64,000 bases of DNA from Prosthecobacter vanneervenii (lineage in GTDB: Bacteria > Verrucomicrobiota > Verrucomicrobiia > Verrucomicrobiales > Verrucomicrobiaceae): assembly GCF_014203095.1 (NCBI RefSeq), contig NZ_JACHIG010000010.1:164695-228694 (forward strand), written 5' to 3'. Under the pieces are notes generated by a model. The model was given only the letters and a program-made list of their open reading frames with translations. It did no database searches and was not told the DNA's origin. Positions 1-9,163 of the stretch are shown here, in pieces (positions within the stretch are counted from its first letter, which is position 1; every line of letters begins with the position of its first letter). Both the position numbers and the translations under genes were made by a program.

Positions 1-70
1 ATGAATGCGGCAGCCTTACACCATCCTTCCTTCTTTGCTCAACATTTGAAGCGACGGGTTTGTGCTTCCA

Positions 71-493
71 TCAATCGAGCCAGTTCTCCACCAGCAAGCC
101 GGGGACTTTGGAAAAATCCACCAGATTGCGTGTGAGCAGCAGAGCAGCGTGAGATCGTGCAATGCCGGCAATCTTCAGGTCCATGGTACCGACCATCAGC
201 CGTAACCCGCGCAACTGTTGAAACTCATCGGCGGCTTCATCATCAAAAGGTAAAATAGTGACATCGGCAAAGTCATGGATGGCGTTTTGAAACTGCCGGT
301 AGGCATGCACCTGTTCCTGTCCCGCCGTCCTGCGATTGATTTCAGCTGTCCAGCCCTGAGTAACTTCCTGCACAGTCACGACCGTGATGAAAGCATCTGC
401 AGCAGTATCAATCAGGCGCTGCCTGAGACGATGGCCCGCTTCTGACTCATGCAGAAACTCACGGTAGTGATTGGTGTCAAGAATAACGAACAC
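71..493 (-). CDS. PIN-domain (VapC-like) toxin
   Basis: A 140-residue protein that opens with the PIN-domain start MFVILDTNHYREFL, where the Asp near residue 6 is the first metal ligand. Acidic residues follow at the expected spacing (EV..G around residue 43, MDLKIAGIA around residue 104, then TRNLVDF). PIN proteins are Mg-dependent RNases and act as toxins in type II toxin-antitoxin modules. The gene starts 3 bp after the stop of a small basic protein, which is the usual antitoxin-toxin order. The target RNA cannot be told from sequence. The family call is firm; the toxin role is inferred from the pairing. Confidence 0.82.
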   Translation of the reverse strand: MFVILDTNHYREFLHESEAGHRLRQRLIDTAADAFITVVTVQEVTQGWTAEINRRTAGQEQVHAYRQFQNAIHDFADVTILPFDDEAADEFQQLRGLRLMVGTMDLKIAGIARSHAALLLTRNLVDFSKVPGLLVENWLD

Positions 494-496
494 GCC

Positions 497-700
497 TTAA
501 CGACCTTCACGGTTCATGCGCTCACGCCATTCAGCGCCAAGCCGATAAGCATCAGGAGAAAGATCATCATTTCTGGCCCTGCCGAAAAGCTTCATCCAGG
601 AGCCTTTTGGCTTCGGGACATAGCGCTGCTTGGGCTGGGGCGCAGCACCAGAGGCGTTGGTCTCGGATTCCGTATGACCTTTCATAAAGCAAACATGCAT
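497..700 (-). CDS. Probable antitoxin partner of the PIN toxin
   Basis: A 67-residue protein rich in basic and polar residues, immediately upstream of the PIN toxin with only a 3-bp gap, so the two are almost certainly co-transcribed. The C-terminal half (LSPDAYRLGAEWRERMNR) looks helical and amphipathic, as expected for the part of an antitoxin that wraps the toxin. I see no clear MazE/AbrB or ribbon-helix-helix motif in the N-terminal part, so DNA binding is unproven. A second Met at residue 6 (base 685) is an alternative start; neither has a good ribosome binding site. The antitoxin role rests on position and size. Confidence 0.55.
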   Translation of the reverse strand: MHVCFMKGHTESETNASGAAPQPKQRYVPKPKGSWMKLFGRARNDDLSPDAYRLGAEWRERMNREGR

Positions 701-735
701 CAGTCATTCGGCAGTGGCAACTACGAAGCAGCCGA

Positions 736-2229
736 TCACACCATCGGCACCAGCTTGCTCAGCACCAGCGTCACCAGCAGGCCGATGACAGAGTCTGCAG
801 TGAGCTGCAGGGTCCAGGTGCGGAGGGTTTCTTTTTCAGTCATGCCGCTGAGGCGGTTCACCACCCAGAAGCCGCTGTCGTTCATCCAGGAGCAGCACAT
901 GGCACCAAAGCCGATGGAGGTGAAAAGATACACCGGATGGCAGCCCAGCGGCGTGTTGGCCAGCATCGGTGCCATGATGGAGGAGGCAGTCAGCATGGCC
1001 ACGGTGGCAGAGCCCTGCGCCACGCGCACCACGGCGGCCACCACCCAGCCGAGCAGGACCAGATTGAGACTGTAGCCCTGCGCCAGCGACTGCACCGCAT
1101 CGCCCACACCTGCGCTGCGCAGCGCCAGACCAAAGGCACCGCCTGCGCTCGTGATCAGGATGATCATCCCGGCCGTCTCCAGCGGCGGACCCACGAGATC
1201 CTCCACCTTCTTCAGGCTGAGGCCACGCTGCCTGGCCAGCACCCAGAGTGCGATGGCGGCACCGATGAGCAGCGCGATGTTCTTGTGCCCGATGAAGTCC
1301 ACCCAGGCACGCACGCCGTTGAAGCCGCTCTCTCCACCGAGAGCACTGACCAGCGACGCTCCCCAGCCCGCACCCGTGGCCGCGCTCTTATGCGCCAGCT
1401 CAAACACCGTCGTCAGGCTGATCAGAATGATTGGCAGCAGCACTGGCGTCATGCTCCAGAAAAAGCTCGGCAGCTCGCTCTCAGGCTTGGTGCTGGCACC
1501 CTTCATGTCTTCCAGGGAGACACCACCCGTGGCACGCAGAGGTACATCGGTTCGGCGGTTCAGCCACTGGCTCACGAAAAAGCCAAACACACAGGTGATC
1601 GCGCCGATGATCATGCCACCGATGATGGACTCGCCCACATTGAGATGCAGGTCATCCACCACGGCCACCGGGCCTGGATGCGGCACTGTCATGGAGTGCG
1701 TCACCGTGCCACCGCAGCACACGGCCATGATGTAGAGCGTGTAGTCCTTGCCCGTGCGCATGCGCAGCGCCATGGCCAGCGGCACCATGAGCATGAACAT
1801 GGTGTCAAAGAAAATCGGCGCACTCAGGATGAAGGTGCTCCACAGCAGCGCCCAGCCCGCATGCTTCTCGCCAAAGAAAGCCAGAAAGCGGCGCACCACC
1901 TTGTCCGCACCGCCGCTCTCCATCAGGCACATGCCGATGATGGCCGCCAGAGCGATGGACACCGCGATGTCTCGCGCCGTGTCTCCCAGCCCCTTGGACA
2001 CCATCTCCACCACGCCCACCATGGAGGACATCGCCTTCACCTTGCCGTCCTTCTGCACGATATCCCAGGAGTCCTTGCCAGCCAGCAGCCCTGCCAGCAT
2101 GGCCGCGAGGATCAGAGCCACAAAAGCATGCATGCGCAGCTTGCTGATGCCAATGATGATGAAAGCAACGCTGACAGCGAGAACGACGAAAGGCCAGTAG
2201 CTGGCCGAGGTGGCGGCGAGAAGAAACAT
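736..2229 (-). CDS. GntP-family gluconate/organic acid:H+ symporter
   Basis: A 497-residue polytopic membrane protein of the GntP family, whose members import gluconate or related sugar acids and hydroxy acids with protons. It has 12-14 hydrophobic segments and the family features GMCLMESGGADKVVRRF, a conserved HPGP loop (TVPHPGPVAV) and MLTASSIMAPML near the C-terminus. Length is normal for GntP (about 440-500). I chose the ATG at 2229 because the upstream in-frame extension is hydrophilic and overlaps the divergent MMPL gene. The toxin-antitoxin pair follows 35 bp downstream on the same strand. No sugar-acid kinase lies nearby, so the substrate is open. Confidence 0.85.
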   Translation of the reverse strand: MFLLAATSASYWPFVVLAVSVAFIIIGISKLRMHAFVALILAAMLAGLLAGKDSWDIVQKDGKVKAMSSMVGVVEMVSKGLGDTARDIAVSIALAAIIGMCLMESGGADKVVRRFLAFFGEKHAGWALLWSTFILSAPIFFDTMFMLMVPLAMALRMRTGKDYTLYIMAVCCGGTVTHSMTVPHPGPVAVVDDLHLNVGESIIGGMIIGAITCVFGFFVSQWLNRRTDVPLRATGGVSLEDMKGASTKPESELPSFFWSMTPVLLPIILISLTTVFELAHKSAATGAGWGASLVSALGGESGFNGVRAWVDFIGHKNIALLIGAAIALWVLARQRGLSLKKVEDLVGPPLETAGMIILITSAGGAFGLALRSAGVGDAVQSLAQGYSLNLVLLGWVVAAVVRVAQGSATVAMLTASSIMAPMLANTPLGCHPVYLFTSIGFGAMCCSWMNDSGFWVVNRLSGMTEKETLRTWTLQLTADSVIGLLVTLVLSKLVPMV

Positions 2230-2315
2230 GGCCGCGATGCTGGCGGGAGGCCGGGGGTGCGTCAAGACATTCGACGGTGGACATCCCAATTGGGCTCCGC
2301 TTCTTTCCGCCACGC

Positions 2316-4703
2316 ATGAAGAAACCCGCCCTGCTCCGCCTTTCCTTCCTTCTGCTCGTCATCGTGGCGGGAGTGTTTGGGGTGTCGCGGCTGGACTTTG
2401 ATGTGGACCCGCTGAGCCTGCTGCCGCAGGGGTTGCCGGGGCTGCAGGGTACGCGCCTATTGAGAGAGCAGAAGCGCAACCTGCTGATCATCTCCGTGCA
2501 GGCCGAGGATCCCTCCCTCGTGGAAGTCACCGCCGAGGCGCTGGCCGAGCATCTGAGCACCAGACCTGAGCTCTGCGCCAGCGTGCGCAGCAAGTCCCTG
2601 CTGCAGTCAGACCCCGCCATCATCGCCGAGGTGGTGGCTTATCTGTGGCTCAATGCGCCACCAGAGGAGGTGCAGAAGCTCATCGCCTCACTCGATCCCG
2701 CATCCATCGCAGCCCTGCTGGCCAAGTCGAAAGAGGCCGCCGGATCATCGCTGGATCTGCAAAATGCCACGCTCGCAGGTTACGATCCCCTAGGCCTGGC
2801 GCGTGGGGCGCTGGGCCTCATGAACACCAGCGGCGGAGACATGAGCAGCCTCATGGGCGATGAATTCAGCAGCGCCGACGGCACACTGCGCCTGCTCTTT
2901 GTCACTCCTCCGGGACAGGCACTGGCAGACTACCGCGCCGCCAATGCCTGGCTCACACAGATCAAGACAGAGGTACGGGAGAAATGGCTGCCGCAGCAGG
3001 GCGAGCTCAAGGGCGTGAAGATCGGCTTCACCGGAGATCCCGCGTTTCAGGCGGAGATCGCCACCGGCATGGAAGGGGACATGCGGCAGTCCATCGGCGC
3101 AGTGACCTTCATCGTGGGCTTTCTCTTCTGGCTGCTGCACCGCAGCGTGAAGCCGCTGCTCTGGCTCATGCTGGCCATCCTTTGCGCCAATCTCATCACC
3201 CTCGGCACGGCGGGCGCGATCTATGGTTCCCTCAATGTCATGTCCATGGGCTTTGCCGCCATCCTCACCGGATTGATCGAGGACTTTGGTGTGGTGGGCC
3301 TGCACGTGGCGCGCGAGCATCCCGGCGAGGGCTTTGGCCGCATCTGCCGCCGTGCGCTGCCCAGTGTGGCGTGGTCGGCCATCAGCATCGCAGGCATCTT
3401 TGCCATGCTGGGCCTCAGCCAGCTTCCCGGTGTGGCACAGCTCGGCATCCTCTCGGCGCTGGGCGTGCTCATCGGTGCGGCAGTGATGATCTTCGGCTTT
3501 CTGCCGCTGGGCATGAAGGCAGGAAAGCTGGAGGAGCATCATGGCAGCGTGCGTGTGGCCCTCAAGATGCAGGGCGTCATGGTCGGCGTAGTGCTTGCGG
3601 CCTTGGTGGCCTCCACGGTTGTCATCGGATGGAAAGGCCTGCCGCGAATGGACTTCGGCTCCGCTGTGCTGCGACCTGAAAAGAGCGAGGCCTTTGATGT
3701 CTTTGAGGCCGTGGAGCAGCGCATGCTCAACAGCAGCAGCGAGCCCGGCCGCAATATGCCGCTGGTCTTTGCTGCCAAGGATGCCAGCACCCTGCGCCAG
3801 AGCATCGTCGCCACGCAAAAGGCGCTCAAGAGCCAGGAGGTCGAAGCCCACCTGCTGCCGCTTGCACTGGTGCCTGATGCCGAAGCTCAAAAGGCCAATC
3901 TCTCTGCGTTGCAGTCCCTGACCACACGTGAAGAGTTACTGAAGCAAGCCATCGATGCCGCCGGATTCACCGAGGTGGCTTTTGCCCTGACGCAACGTGT
4001 CCTCGGCCAGTGGCGAGAATGGGCCGCTGCCAAGCCAGCGCTGCCGCTCTGGCCCAAGCCTGTGGTGCTGGAAAACCTGGGCGACATCGTCTCGCAGCAT
4101 GTGGAGCACGGCATGATGGCCGTAGGCTCTGTGAGGCTGGCGCAGGGGCGCACCCTGGAGACCGCACCCGTGCTGCACGCGGTGGAAAAAATCCCCGGAG
4201 CCCATGCCGCCGGATGGGCCTTTCTACGCACCTCGCTGGAGCCTCTTTTAAAGAAGGAGATTCTGCGCGTGTGCGTGCCCACGGTGGTCATCGCCTGCGT
4301 GCTCTTTCTACTGGTGTTTCATGGCTGGCGGGAGCGCGTCTTTGCCCTGCTGACCCTCACTGCCAGCGGCTGGATCCTGCTGGGCGGCATGTCGGCCTGG
4401 AGTCTCACGTGGAACCTCATGAGCGTAGGGGCCGTGCCGCTCTGCCTGGGCTTGGGGCTGGACTTCACCATCCACGTCATGCATTCGCTGCGGGAGCCCG
4501 GCATGAGCCGCGAGCGCATCGCCTCCCTAGGCCGCTCCCTGGCCTACTGCGGGCTGAGCACCGGCCTCGCCTTTGGGGCGCTGGCCGTGGGCAGCAATCG
4601 CGGCCTCATCACTCTGGGCATGACGGCCATGATCGGGGTGCTCACCGTGTTGGTCACTGCCGCCTTCGCGCTCCCTTGGGTATGGTACCGAAGAAAGGGC
4701 TGA
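2316..4703 (+). CDS. MMPL/RND superfamily transporter
   Basis: A 795-residue RND-type membrane protein. It has one N-terminal membrane span, a periplasmic domain of about 240 residues, a first cluster of five spans (about 265-410), a second periplasmic domain and a second cluster of spans (about 650-790). Both clusters carry the family motif with a buried acidic residue: GLIEDFGVVGLH and GLGLDFTIHVMH. The layout matches MMPL and hopanoid-type (HpnN-like) exporters, which move lipids or hydrophobic compounds across the inner membrane by proton motive force. No hopanoid or lipid synthesis genes are adjacent, so the cargo is unknown. The start at 2316 gives an MKKP..LL signal-anchor; 86 bp separate it from the divergent GntP start. 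Confidence 0.8.
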   Translation: MKKPALLRLSFLLLVIVAGVFGVSRLDFDVDPLSLLPQGLPGLQGTRLLREQKRNLLIISVQAEDPSLVEVTAEALAEHLSTRPELCASVRSKSLLQSDPAIIAEVVAYLWLNAPPEEVQKLIASLDPASIAALLAKSKEAAGSSLDLQNATLAGYDPLGLARGALGLMNTSGGDMSSLMGDEFSSADGTLRLLFVTPPGQALADYRAANAWLTQIKTEVREKWLPQQGELKGVKIGFTGDPAFQAEIATGMEGDMRQSIGAVTFIVGFLFWLLHRSVKPLLWLMLAILCANLITLGTAGAIYGSLNVMSMGFAAILTGLIEDFGVVGLHVAREHPGEGFGRICRRALPSVAWSAISIAGIFAMLGLSQLPGVAQLGILSALGVLIGAAVMIFGFLPLGMKAGKLEEHHGSVRVALKMQGVMVGVVLAALVASTVVIGWKGLPRMDFGSAVLRPEKSEAFDVFEAVEQRMLNSSSEPGRNMPLVFAAKDASTLRQSIVATQKALKSQEVEAHLLPLALVPDAEAQKANLSALQSLTTREELLKQAIDAAGFTEVAFALTQRVLGQWREWAAAKPALPLWPKPVVLENLGDIVSQHVEHGMMAVGSVRLAQGRTLETAPVLHAVEKIPGAHAAGWAFLRTSLEPLLKKEILRVCVPTVVIACVLFLLVFHGWRERVFALLTLTASGWILLGGMSAWSLTWNLMSVGAVPLCLGLGLDFTIHVMHSLREPGMSRERIASLGRSLAYCGLSTGLAFGALAVGSNRGLITLGMTAMIGVLTVLVTAAFALPWVWYRRKG

Positions 4704-4908
4704 TTGAGAGATGATTCGAGCGCCTGCGTCTGCGGGTCCAAGGGCCAAAAGCCGCCAGCCCGCATGCTGCCGCAATGAGGAGGATCACCAGGAAAAGAAG
4801 CTCAAAGCTCCACAGCTCCTCCAGCGGCTTGTTGAGCTTGCCTAAAAAGGCACCCGTCGCCGCAAAGAAGTCCAGAATGGCGCTGAAAAACCGGATGAGC
4901 GTCTCCAT
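4654..4908 (-). CDS. Small single-span membrane protein, hypothetical
   Basis: An 84-residue reading frame with an amphipathic N-terminus (METLIRFFSAILDFF), one clear membrane span (ELLFLVILLIAAACGLAAF) and an Arg-rich tail (TRRRRRS), as expected for a small inner-membrane protein with a cytoplasmic C-terminus. Its last 50 bp overlap the convergent 3' end of the MMPL gene. I do not recognise a family. No strong ribosome binding site is visible, so it could be a chance frame, but the hydrophobic pattern is hard to explain as a shadow because most of it lies outside the MMPL gene. Confidence 0.42.
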   Translation of the reverse strand: METLIRFFSAILDFFAATGAFLGKLNKPLEELWSFELLFLVILLIAAACGLAAFGPWTRRRRRSNHLSISPFFGTIPKGARRRQ

Positions 4909-5081
4909 TTCCAGACACCGTGGCCCGCAGAGCGAACCAGCTCAAAAACTGTGCGGTGACACTTCGCTCACTGACTTTTTGGTCACATTCGGCCCCTCCC
5001 AGGCAGCTCCACCCCCCGCACCCTGATTTTTCGCTGGCGCAATCGCTTCTGCCGACTACTATGGTCAGCCCCTGATAAAAT

Positions 5082-5157
5082 GGTGGTCGTAGCTCAACGG
5101 TAGAGCCCCAGATTGTGATTCTGGTTGTTGCGGGTTCGAGTCCCGTCGATCACCCCA
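5082..5157 (+). tRNA. tRNA-His (GTG anticodon)
   Basis: Full cloverleaf. The 7-bp acceptor stem pairs GTGGTCG (5083-5089) with CGATCAC (5147-5153). The anticodon loop TTGTGAT carries GTG for histidine, and the T-arm contains GGTTCGAGTCC. G at 5082 is the extra G(-1) typical of tRNA-His and faces discriminator C at 5154. A CCA end is encoded at 5155-5157. It lies 49 bp upstream of the RNase III gene. Confidence 0.95.
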
Positions 5158-5206
5158 CTTTTTTTCGTGGAGTGCCACCGGACTTCCGGTTACAAACAAG
5201 GCACGC

Positions 5207-5914
5207 ATGTCAGAGCTGGAAAAAGTCATCGGTCACATCTTTCGCGATCCCTCATTGCTTCAGCTCGCCCTCACCCATGGGAGCGTTGGCTACGAGAGCC
5301 AGCGCGCCCAGGCGGACAACCAGCGTCTCGAGTTCCTCGGCGATGCCGTGCTGCAGCTCGCACTCTCAGACCTGCTCTTTCAGCGCCTCCCACAGGCCGA
5401 TGAAGGCGTGCTGACCCAGTCACGGGCCCAGCTTGTCTCCACCAAGGCGCTGGCCCGCATCGCCCGCCGCATCGGACTGGGAGCCCACCTGCTGCTTGGC
5501 CGTGGCGAGGAAGCCAACGGCGGCCGCGACCGCGAGTCCAACCTGGCCGACGCCCTCGAAGCCGTGGCCGGAGCCGTCCATCTCGACGCTGGCACCGCCG
5601 CTGCGCACGCCTTTGCCGCACGCCTCTTTGCCGAGGAGCTGGAAGCCCTGAACCGTGGCCCACTGGACATCAATCCCAAGGGCCAGCTCCAGGAGCTCAT
5701 CCAGGCCGTGGGCACCGAGCCGCCGCACTATGAGATCGTGGGCTCTGAAGGGCCGGACCACGCCAAAAACTTTGTGGCTGCCGTATCCTGGCGCGGATGC
5801 CGCCTTGGAGAAGGCAGCGGCCGCAGCAAAAAGGACGCTGAAGTGCAGGCCGCTCACGCCGCCCTGCAAAACCCCGCCCTGGGAGGACTGCTGCGAACAA
5901 CTCGTGAACAATAG
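5207..5914 (+). CDS. rnc: Ribonuclease III
   Basis: A 235-residue double-strand-specific endoribonuclease that processes rRNA precursors and structured mRNAs in the cytoplasm. The N-terminal RNase III domain has the signature NQRLEFLGDAVL (residues 38-49; catalytic Glu42 and Asp46) and the second catalytic pair Asp114 and Glu117 in LADALEAVAGAV. A C-terminal double-stranded RNA binding domain spans about 155-225 and ends with the GSGRSKKDAEVQAAHAAL helix. Length and domain order are standard. The gene follows tRNA-His, with no era or lepB neighbour as in Proteobacteria. Confidence 0.96.
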   Translation: MSELEKVIGHIFRDPSLLQLALTHGSVGYESQRAQADNQRLEFLGDAVLQLALSDLLFQRLPQADEGVLTQSRAQLVSTKALARIARRIGLGAHLLLGRGEEANGGRDRESNLADALEAVAGAVHLDAGTAAAHAFAARLFAEELEALNRGPLDINPKGQLQELIQAVGTEPPHYEIVGSEGPDHAKNFVAAVSWRGCRLGEGSGRSKKDAEVQAAHAALQNPALGGLLRTTREQ

Positions 5915-6361
5915 GATGAACAAAACCGCCAAGTCTGAGAGCAACCGTGAAAAGTCCGGGTTGTTCCAGCCCGCTCACAATTTCTGCCGGTTTGCTTCAC
6001 AGGCCGGCTGCACGTGGAACCCTGATAAATCAAAGGCGGAACACACTTGTTGAAGTTGTTCGCAGTACTTACGGATATGAGTTTCAAGGAACCTCCACCT
6101 TATCCAATCATAAGAGCTGGGAACAACTCACGCCTTGAGCCGCATGAGAGCGCATGGCCTGAAGCCATCCTGCTGAAGACGCATCTGGATGGCAGCACAG
6201 AGAAACTGCAGGCACCATGACGCCAGCCAGTGCTCTGGAGGAGTGGGATCGTCCAGCTCCCTCGCACATCCGCGAACATGCTACAGGTGGGGGATCAAGA
6301 TGATCCCACTCCGTCGGGCTCATGCCTTCGTCATCAGACCCGTTCGTACTTGGACGTGTTC
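5915..6361. other. 447-bp gene-free stretch with competing inverted repeats
   Basis: No convincing reading frame lies between the ends of the RNase III gene (plus strand) and the SLC13 gene (minus strand); this is a convergent 3'-3' intergenic region. GATCCCACT at 6302-6310 can pair either with AGTGGGATC at 6242-6250 (9 bp, perfect) or with GTGGGGGATC at 6287-6296 (8 bp with a bulge). The hairpin at 6287-6309 lies 53 bp beyond the SLC13 stop and may limit read-through, but no T-run follows on either strand. Nothing else is apparent. Confidence 0.5.
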
Positions 6362-8125
6362 CTACTTCAGCGGCCAGAACACCGGCACCATGGCCAGAAT
6401 GACGATGAGCATCACCAGCGTCAGGCCACCGCCCACTTTGATGAAGTCGGAGAAGCGGTATTTGCCAGGACCATAGACGAGGATGCAGCTGGGTTCGAAA
6501 GGCGTGAGCATGGAGGCAGAGGCGCTGAGCATCACGCCGATGGCAAAGGCGCGCTGATTGGCCCCCATGGAAGCCGCAGCTTGCAGCGCCACCGGCAGCA
6601 CCACGAGGGCGGCTGCGGCGTTGGACATGGGCTGCGTGAGCAGGATTGTCAGCAGGCAGAAGCCCGCAAACACGGCAAAGGGCCCTAGCGGCTGCAGCCA
6701 GCCGGTGATGAAATCCGCCGTCATCTGTGCAGCACCGGAGACCTTCATCGCTTCTCCAAAAGCCATCATGCCGCCGATCAGGATGAGCAGCCGCCAGTCG
6801 ATGTTCGTGTAGGCGTTCTCCAGCTTGATGCAGCCTGTTACGACGGCAAGAATGGCCACCAATACAAAGGCCACGGTGTCCGGGACCCATTCAAAGCTGC
6901 TGCAGATCACCGCCATCACAAAGGCCGCCAGCAGCATCAGGCCGCGACGGCGTGTCTCAGCGCTGAACTGATGCTGGGTGATCACGAGCATGTCATTGCC
7001 CTCTTCGTAGGCACGGAAGCGGTCGCTGGGCCCCTGCAGCAGCAGCACGTCACCAGCGCGGAGCTTTTCATCCGCCATGTGGTGCATGAGGGCGCGGTCG
7101 CTGCGTGTGAGCGCCAGCACGGAAAGGCCCGTGCGCTGGCGGAAGTTGTTTTCCCGCAGGGAGCGGCCCACAAAGCCGGAGCGCGGTGTCAGCACCACTT
7201 CAGCCACCTGGGCGTCCCGCATGTCGATGCCGGAGCTGCGCAGCGTCACGTCTTCCAGAATGTCCAGGCCCTCGATCTTCTTCACGCGGATGAGGTTCTC
7301 CACCTTCCCGGCCACCAGCACCACATCTCCCTCCTCAAAACGGAGGTTTGGCCCTGCATCGATCGCCTGCTCGTCCCGGCGGATTTTGATGACTTGAAAC
7401 TCCAGCGCGGAAAAGTCCGAATCAAACGCCGCCTGGCCGATGAGCGGCGAGTTTGGCAGCACCATCACCTCGGCCAGGTAGTCGCGCATGGCATCGCCAG
7501 ACATGACAGCCGCTTTGTCGCGCTCGGGCACCAGCCGGGTGCCAAAGAAGACCATGTAGAGAATGCCGGTGACCATGAGCACCAGGCCGATGCCGGTAAA
7601 CTCAAACATGCGCAGCGGCTGCAGCCCCAGCTTGGTGATGGCGCCGCTCACCGCCACATTCGTGGAGGTGCCGATCAGCGTACAAGTACCGCCCATCAGC
7701 GAGGCAAAGGCCAGCGGCATGAGCAGGCGCGAGGGCGGGATGCGCAGCTTGCGCGTCAGCCCCATCACCGGGCCGATGAACACAGCCGTCACCGTCGTGT
7801 TGTTCATGAAGGCGGAGACGCCGCCCACCACCGCCATCATCACCGCCATGAGCCGCCTCGGCTGCGTGCCAAAGGTCTGCGCCAGAAAGCCGCCCATGAG
7901 GTCCAGCACGCCCGTCTCTCGAAGCGCCGCACCGATGACAAAGATGGCCGCCAGCAGGATGATCACGCGATCGCCAAATCCGGCAAAGGCCCGGTCCGCT
8001 TTCAGGATGCCGCACATCACCAGCACGCAAAGCAACGACAGTGTGACGAGGTCCACCGAGATTTTCTCCGTGGCAAAGGCGATGACGGCGACGACGAGCA
8101 GTCCGATGACGATCCAGGCTTCCAT
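6362..8125 (-). CDS. SLC13-family carrier with two TrkA-C (RCK_C) domains
   Basis: A 587-residue polytopic membrane protein of the ArsB/NhaD-SLC13 (DASS) superfamily, predicted to transport dicarboxylates, sulfate or a related anion with Na+ or H+. Membrane halves lie at about 1-195 and 395-585, with the conserved segments AFMNNTTVTAVFI and ASLMGGTCTLIGTSTN. The cytoplasmic centre (about 205-380) holds two TrkA-C type ligand-sensing domains (one ends at GDVVLVAGKVENL, the second at AGDVLLLQGPSDR). That arrangement is common in bacterial sulfate and dicarboxylate permeases. The ATG at 8125 opens directly into the first span. The gene diverges from an exported phosphodiesterase gene 123 bp away. 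Confidence 0.85.
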   Translation of the reverse strand: MEAWIVIGLLVVAVIAFATEKISVDLVTLSLLCVLVMCGILKADRAFAGFGDRVIILLAAIFVIGAALRETGVLDLMGGFLAQTFGTQPRRLMAVMMAVVGGVSAFMNNTTVTAVFIGPVMGLTRKLRIPPSRLLMPLAFASLMGGTCTLIGTSTNVAVSGAITKLGLQPLRMFEFTGIGLVLMVTGILYMVFFGTRLVPERDKAAVMSGDAMRDYLAEVMVLPNSPLIGQAAFDSDFSALEFQVIKIRRDEQAIDAGPNLRFEEGDVVLVAGKVENLIRVKKIEGLDILEDVTLRSSGIDMRDAQVAEVVLTPRSGFVGRSLRENNFRQRTGLSVLALTRSDRALMHHMADEKLRAGDVLLLQGPSDRFRAYEEGNDMLVITQHQFSAETRRRGLMLLAAFVMAVICSSFEWVPDTVAFVLVAILAVVTGCIKLENAYTNIDWRLLILIGGMMAFGEAMKVSGAAQMTADFITGWLQPLGPFAVFAGFCLLTILLTQPMSNAAAALVVLPVALQAAASMGANQRAFAIGVMLSASASMLTPFEPSCILVYGPGKYRFSDFIKVGGGLTLVMLIVILAMVPVFWPLK

Positions 8126-8248
8126 TGTTGGCGCACCAGTGGCGCAGGGAGATTTACAGCTCAAGGAGCAAGCTGCTTAAACCGGACCTGCGTGCCGTTT
8201 TTGTGGAAGCAAGCAGCCCCTGTGCGCGTTATCTCGCGCTTACTCTCC

Positions 8249-9163
8249 ATGCGTTCCCTCTCCCTCACTTTTCTCGCAGTCCTGGTTTCCGGACTGCAGG
8301 TTTTTGCCGCTCCACGCGCTGAACATGTCTTCATCATCAGCATCGATGGCGGCAAGCCGGCGGTCATTGCCGAGAGCGAAGCGCCTACGCTGAAGAAAAT
8401 CGCCGCCGAGGGTGCCGTCACCTGGCAGGCCAGCACCATTTTCCCGTCCATTACCCTGCCCTCCCACACCTCCATGCTGACCGGTGTGGGTCCTGACAAG
8501 CACCACATCCTGTGGAACGCCTACACACCGATCAAAGGCATGGTGAAGGTGCCCACGGTCTTCTCCCTGCTGAAAGCCGCCGACCCCAAAGCCGTGGACG
8601 GCATGTTTGTCGGCAAGGTCAAATTCCGCCACCTGTGGCTGGAAAACTCCCTGGACGTCTTCGACTTCGGCGGCCCGCAGACCGCCGCGCCTGTGGCCGG
8701 ATCTCCTGAAATCGAGAAGGACAAAAAGCCCTCGCAGATGGTGGCCAAGCAGGCCGCCGCCTGGATCAAGGAGACCAAGCCACGCCTCACCTTCATCCAT
8801 TTCCCGGATGTGGACACCGCCGGGCACAAGGACGGCTGGGGCTCCCCGCAGCAGAAGGAAGCCATCAAAGTGACCGACCAGGCCCTCTGGCAGGTGTGGC
8901 AGGCCATCAAGGACGCCGGCATCGCCGACACCAGCGTCATGCTCATCAGCGCCGACCACGGCGGGCATGACAAGACCCACGGGCTCAATACTCCCGACGA
9001 CATGATCATCCCCTGGGTGGCCTGGGGCAAGGGCGTGAAGAAGAGCTACACCATCACCGCCCCCGTCACTACTTATGACACCGCCGCCACCGCCCTCTGG
9101 CTGCTGGATGTGCCCCTGCCAGCCGATTTTGACGGCAAGCCGGTGACCAGCGCCTTTGAGTGA
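8249..9163 (+). CDS. Exported type I phosphodiesterase / nucleotide pyrophosphatase
   Basis: A 304-residue alkaline-phosphatase-superfamily hydrolase with a Sec signal peptide (MRSLSLTFLAVLVSGLQVFA). The metal sites are visible: ISIDGGKP (first Asp), a nucleophile region SITLPSHTSMLTG with the catalytic Thr, HFPDVDTAGHKDGWG (Asp and His ligands) and ISADHGGHDKTHG (Asp-His-Gly-Gly, then His). These enzymes cleave phosphodiester or pyrophosphate bonds of nucleotides or phospholipid headgroups in the periplasm. The open frame extends far upstream opposite the SLC13 gene, but only the ATG at 8249 gives a signal peptide. The exact substrate is unknown. Confidence 0.88.
   Translation: MRSLSLTFLAVLVSGLQVFAAPRAEHVFIISIDGGKPAVIAESEAPTLKKIAAEGAVTWQASTIFPSITLPSHTSMLTGVGPDKHHILWNAYTPIKGMVKVPTVFSLLKAADPKAVDGMFVGKVKFRHLWLENSLDVFDFGGPQTAAPVAGSPEIEKDKKPSQMVAKQAAAWIKETKPRLTFIHFPDVDTAGHKDGWGSPQQKEAIKVTDQALWQVWQAIKDAGIADTSVMLISADHGGHDKTHGLNTPDDMIIPWVAWGKGVKKSYTITAPVTTYDTAATALWLLDVPLPADFDGKPVTSAFE

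Noticed and set aside
937..2319. Long plus-strand reading frame (460 codons) opposite the GntP gene
   Set aside because: His/Arg/Gln-rich, low-complexity translation with no motif; it mirrors the GC-rich third-position pattern of the GntP gene.
6971..8248. In-frame upstream extension of the phosphodiesterase gene
   Set aside because: It is the antisense of the SLC13 gene, lacks a signal peptide and is composed of His/Arg-rich sequence; the true start is at 8249.
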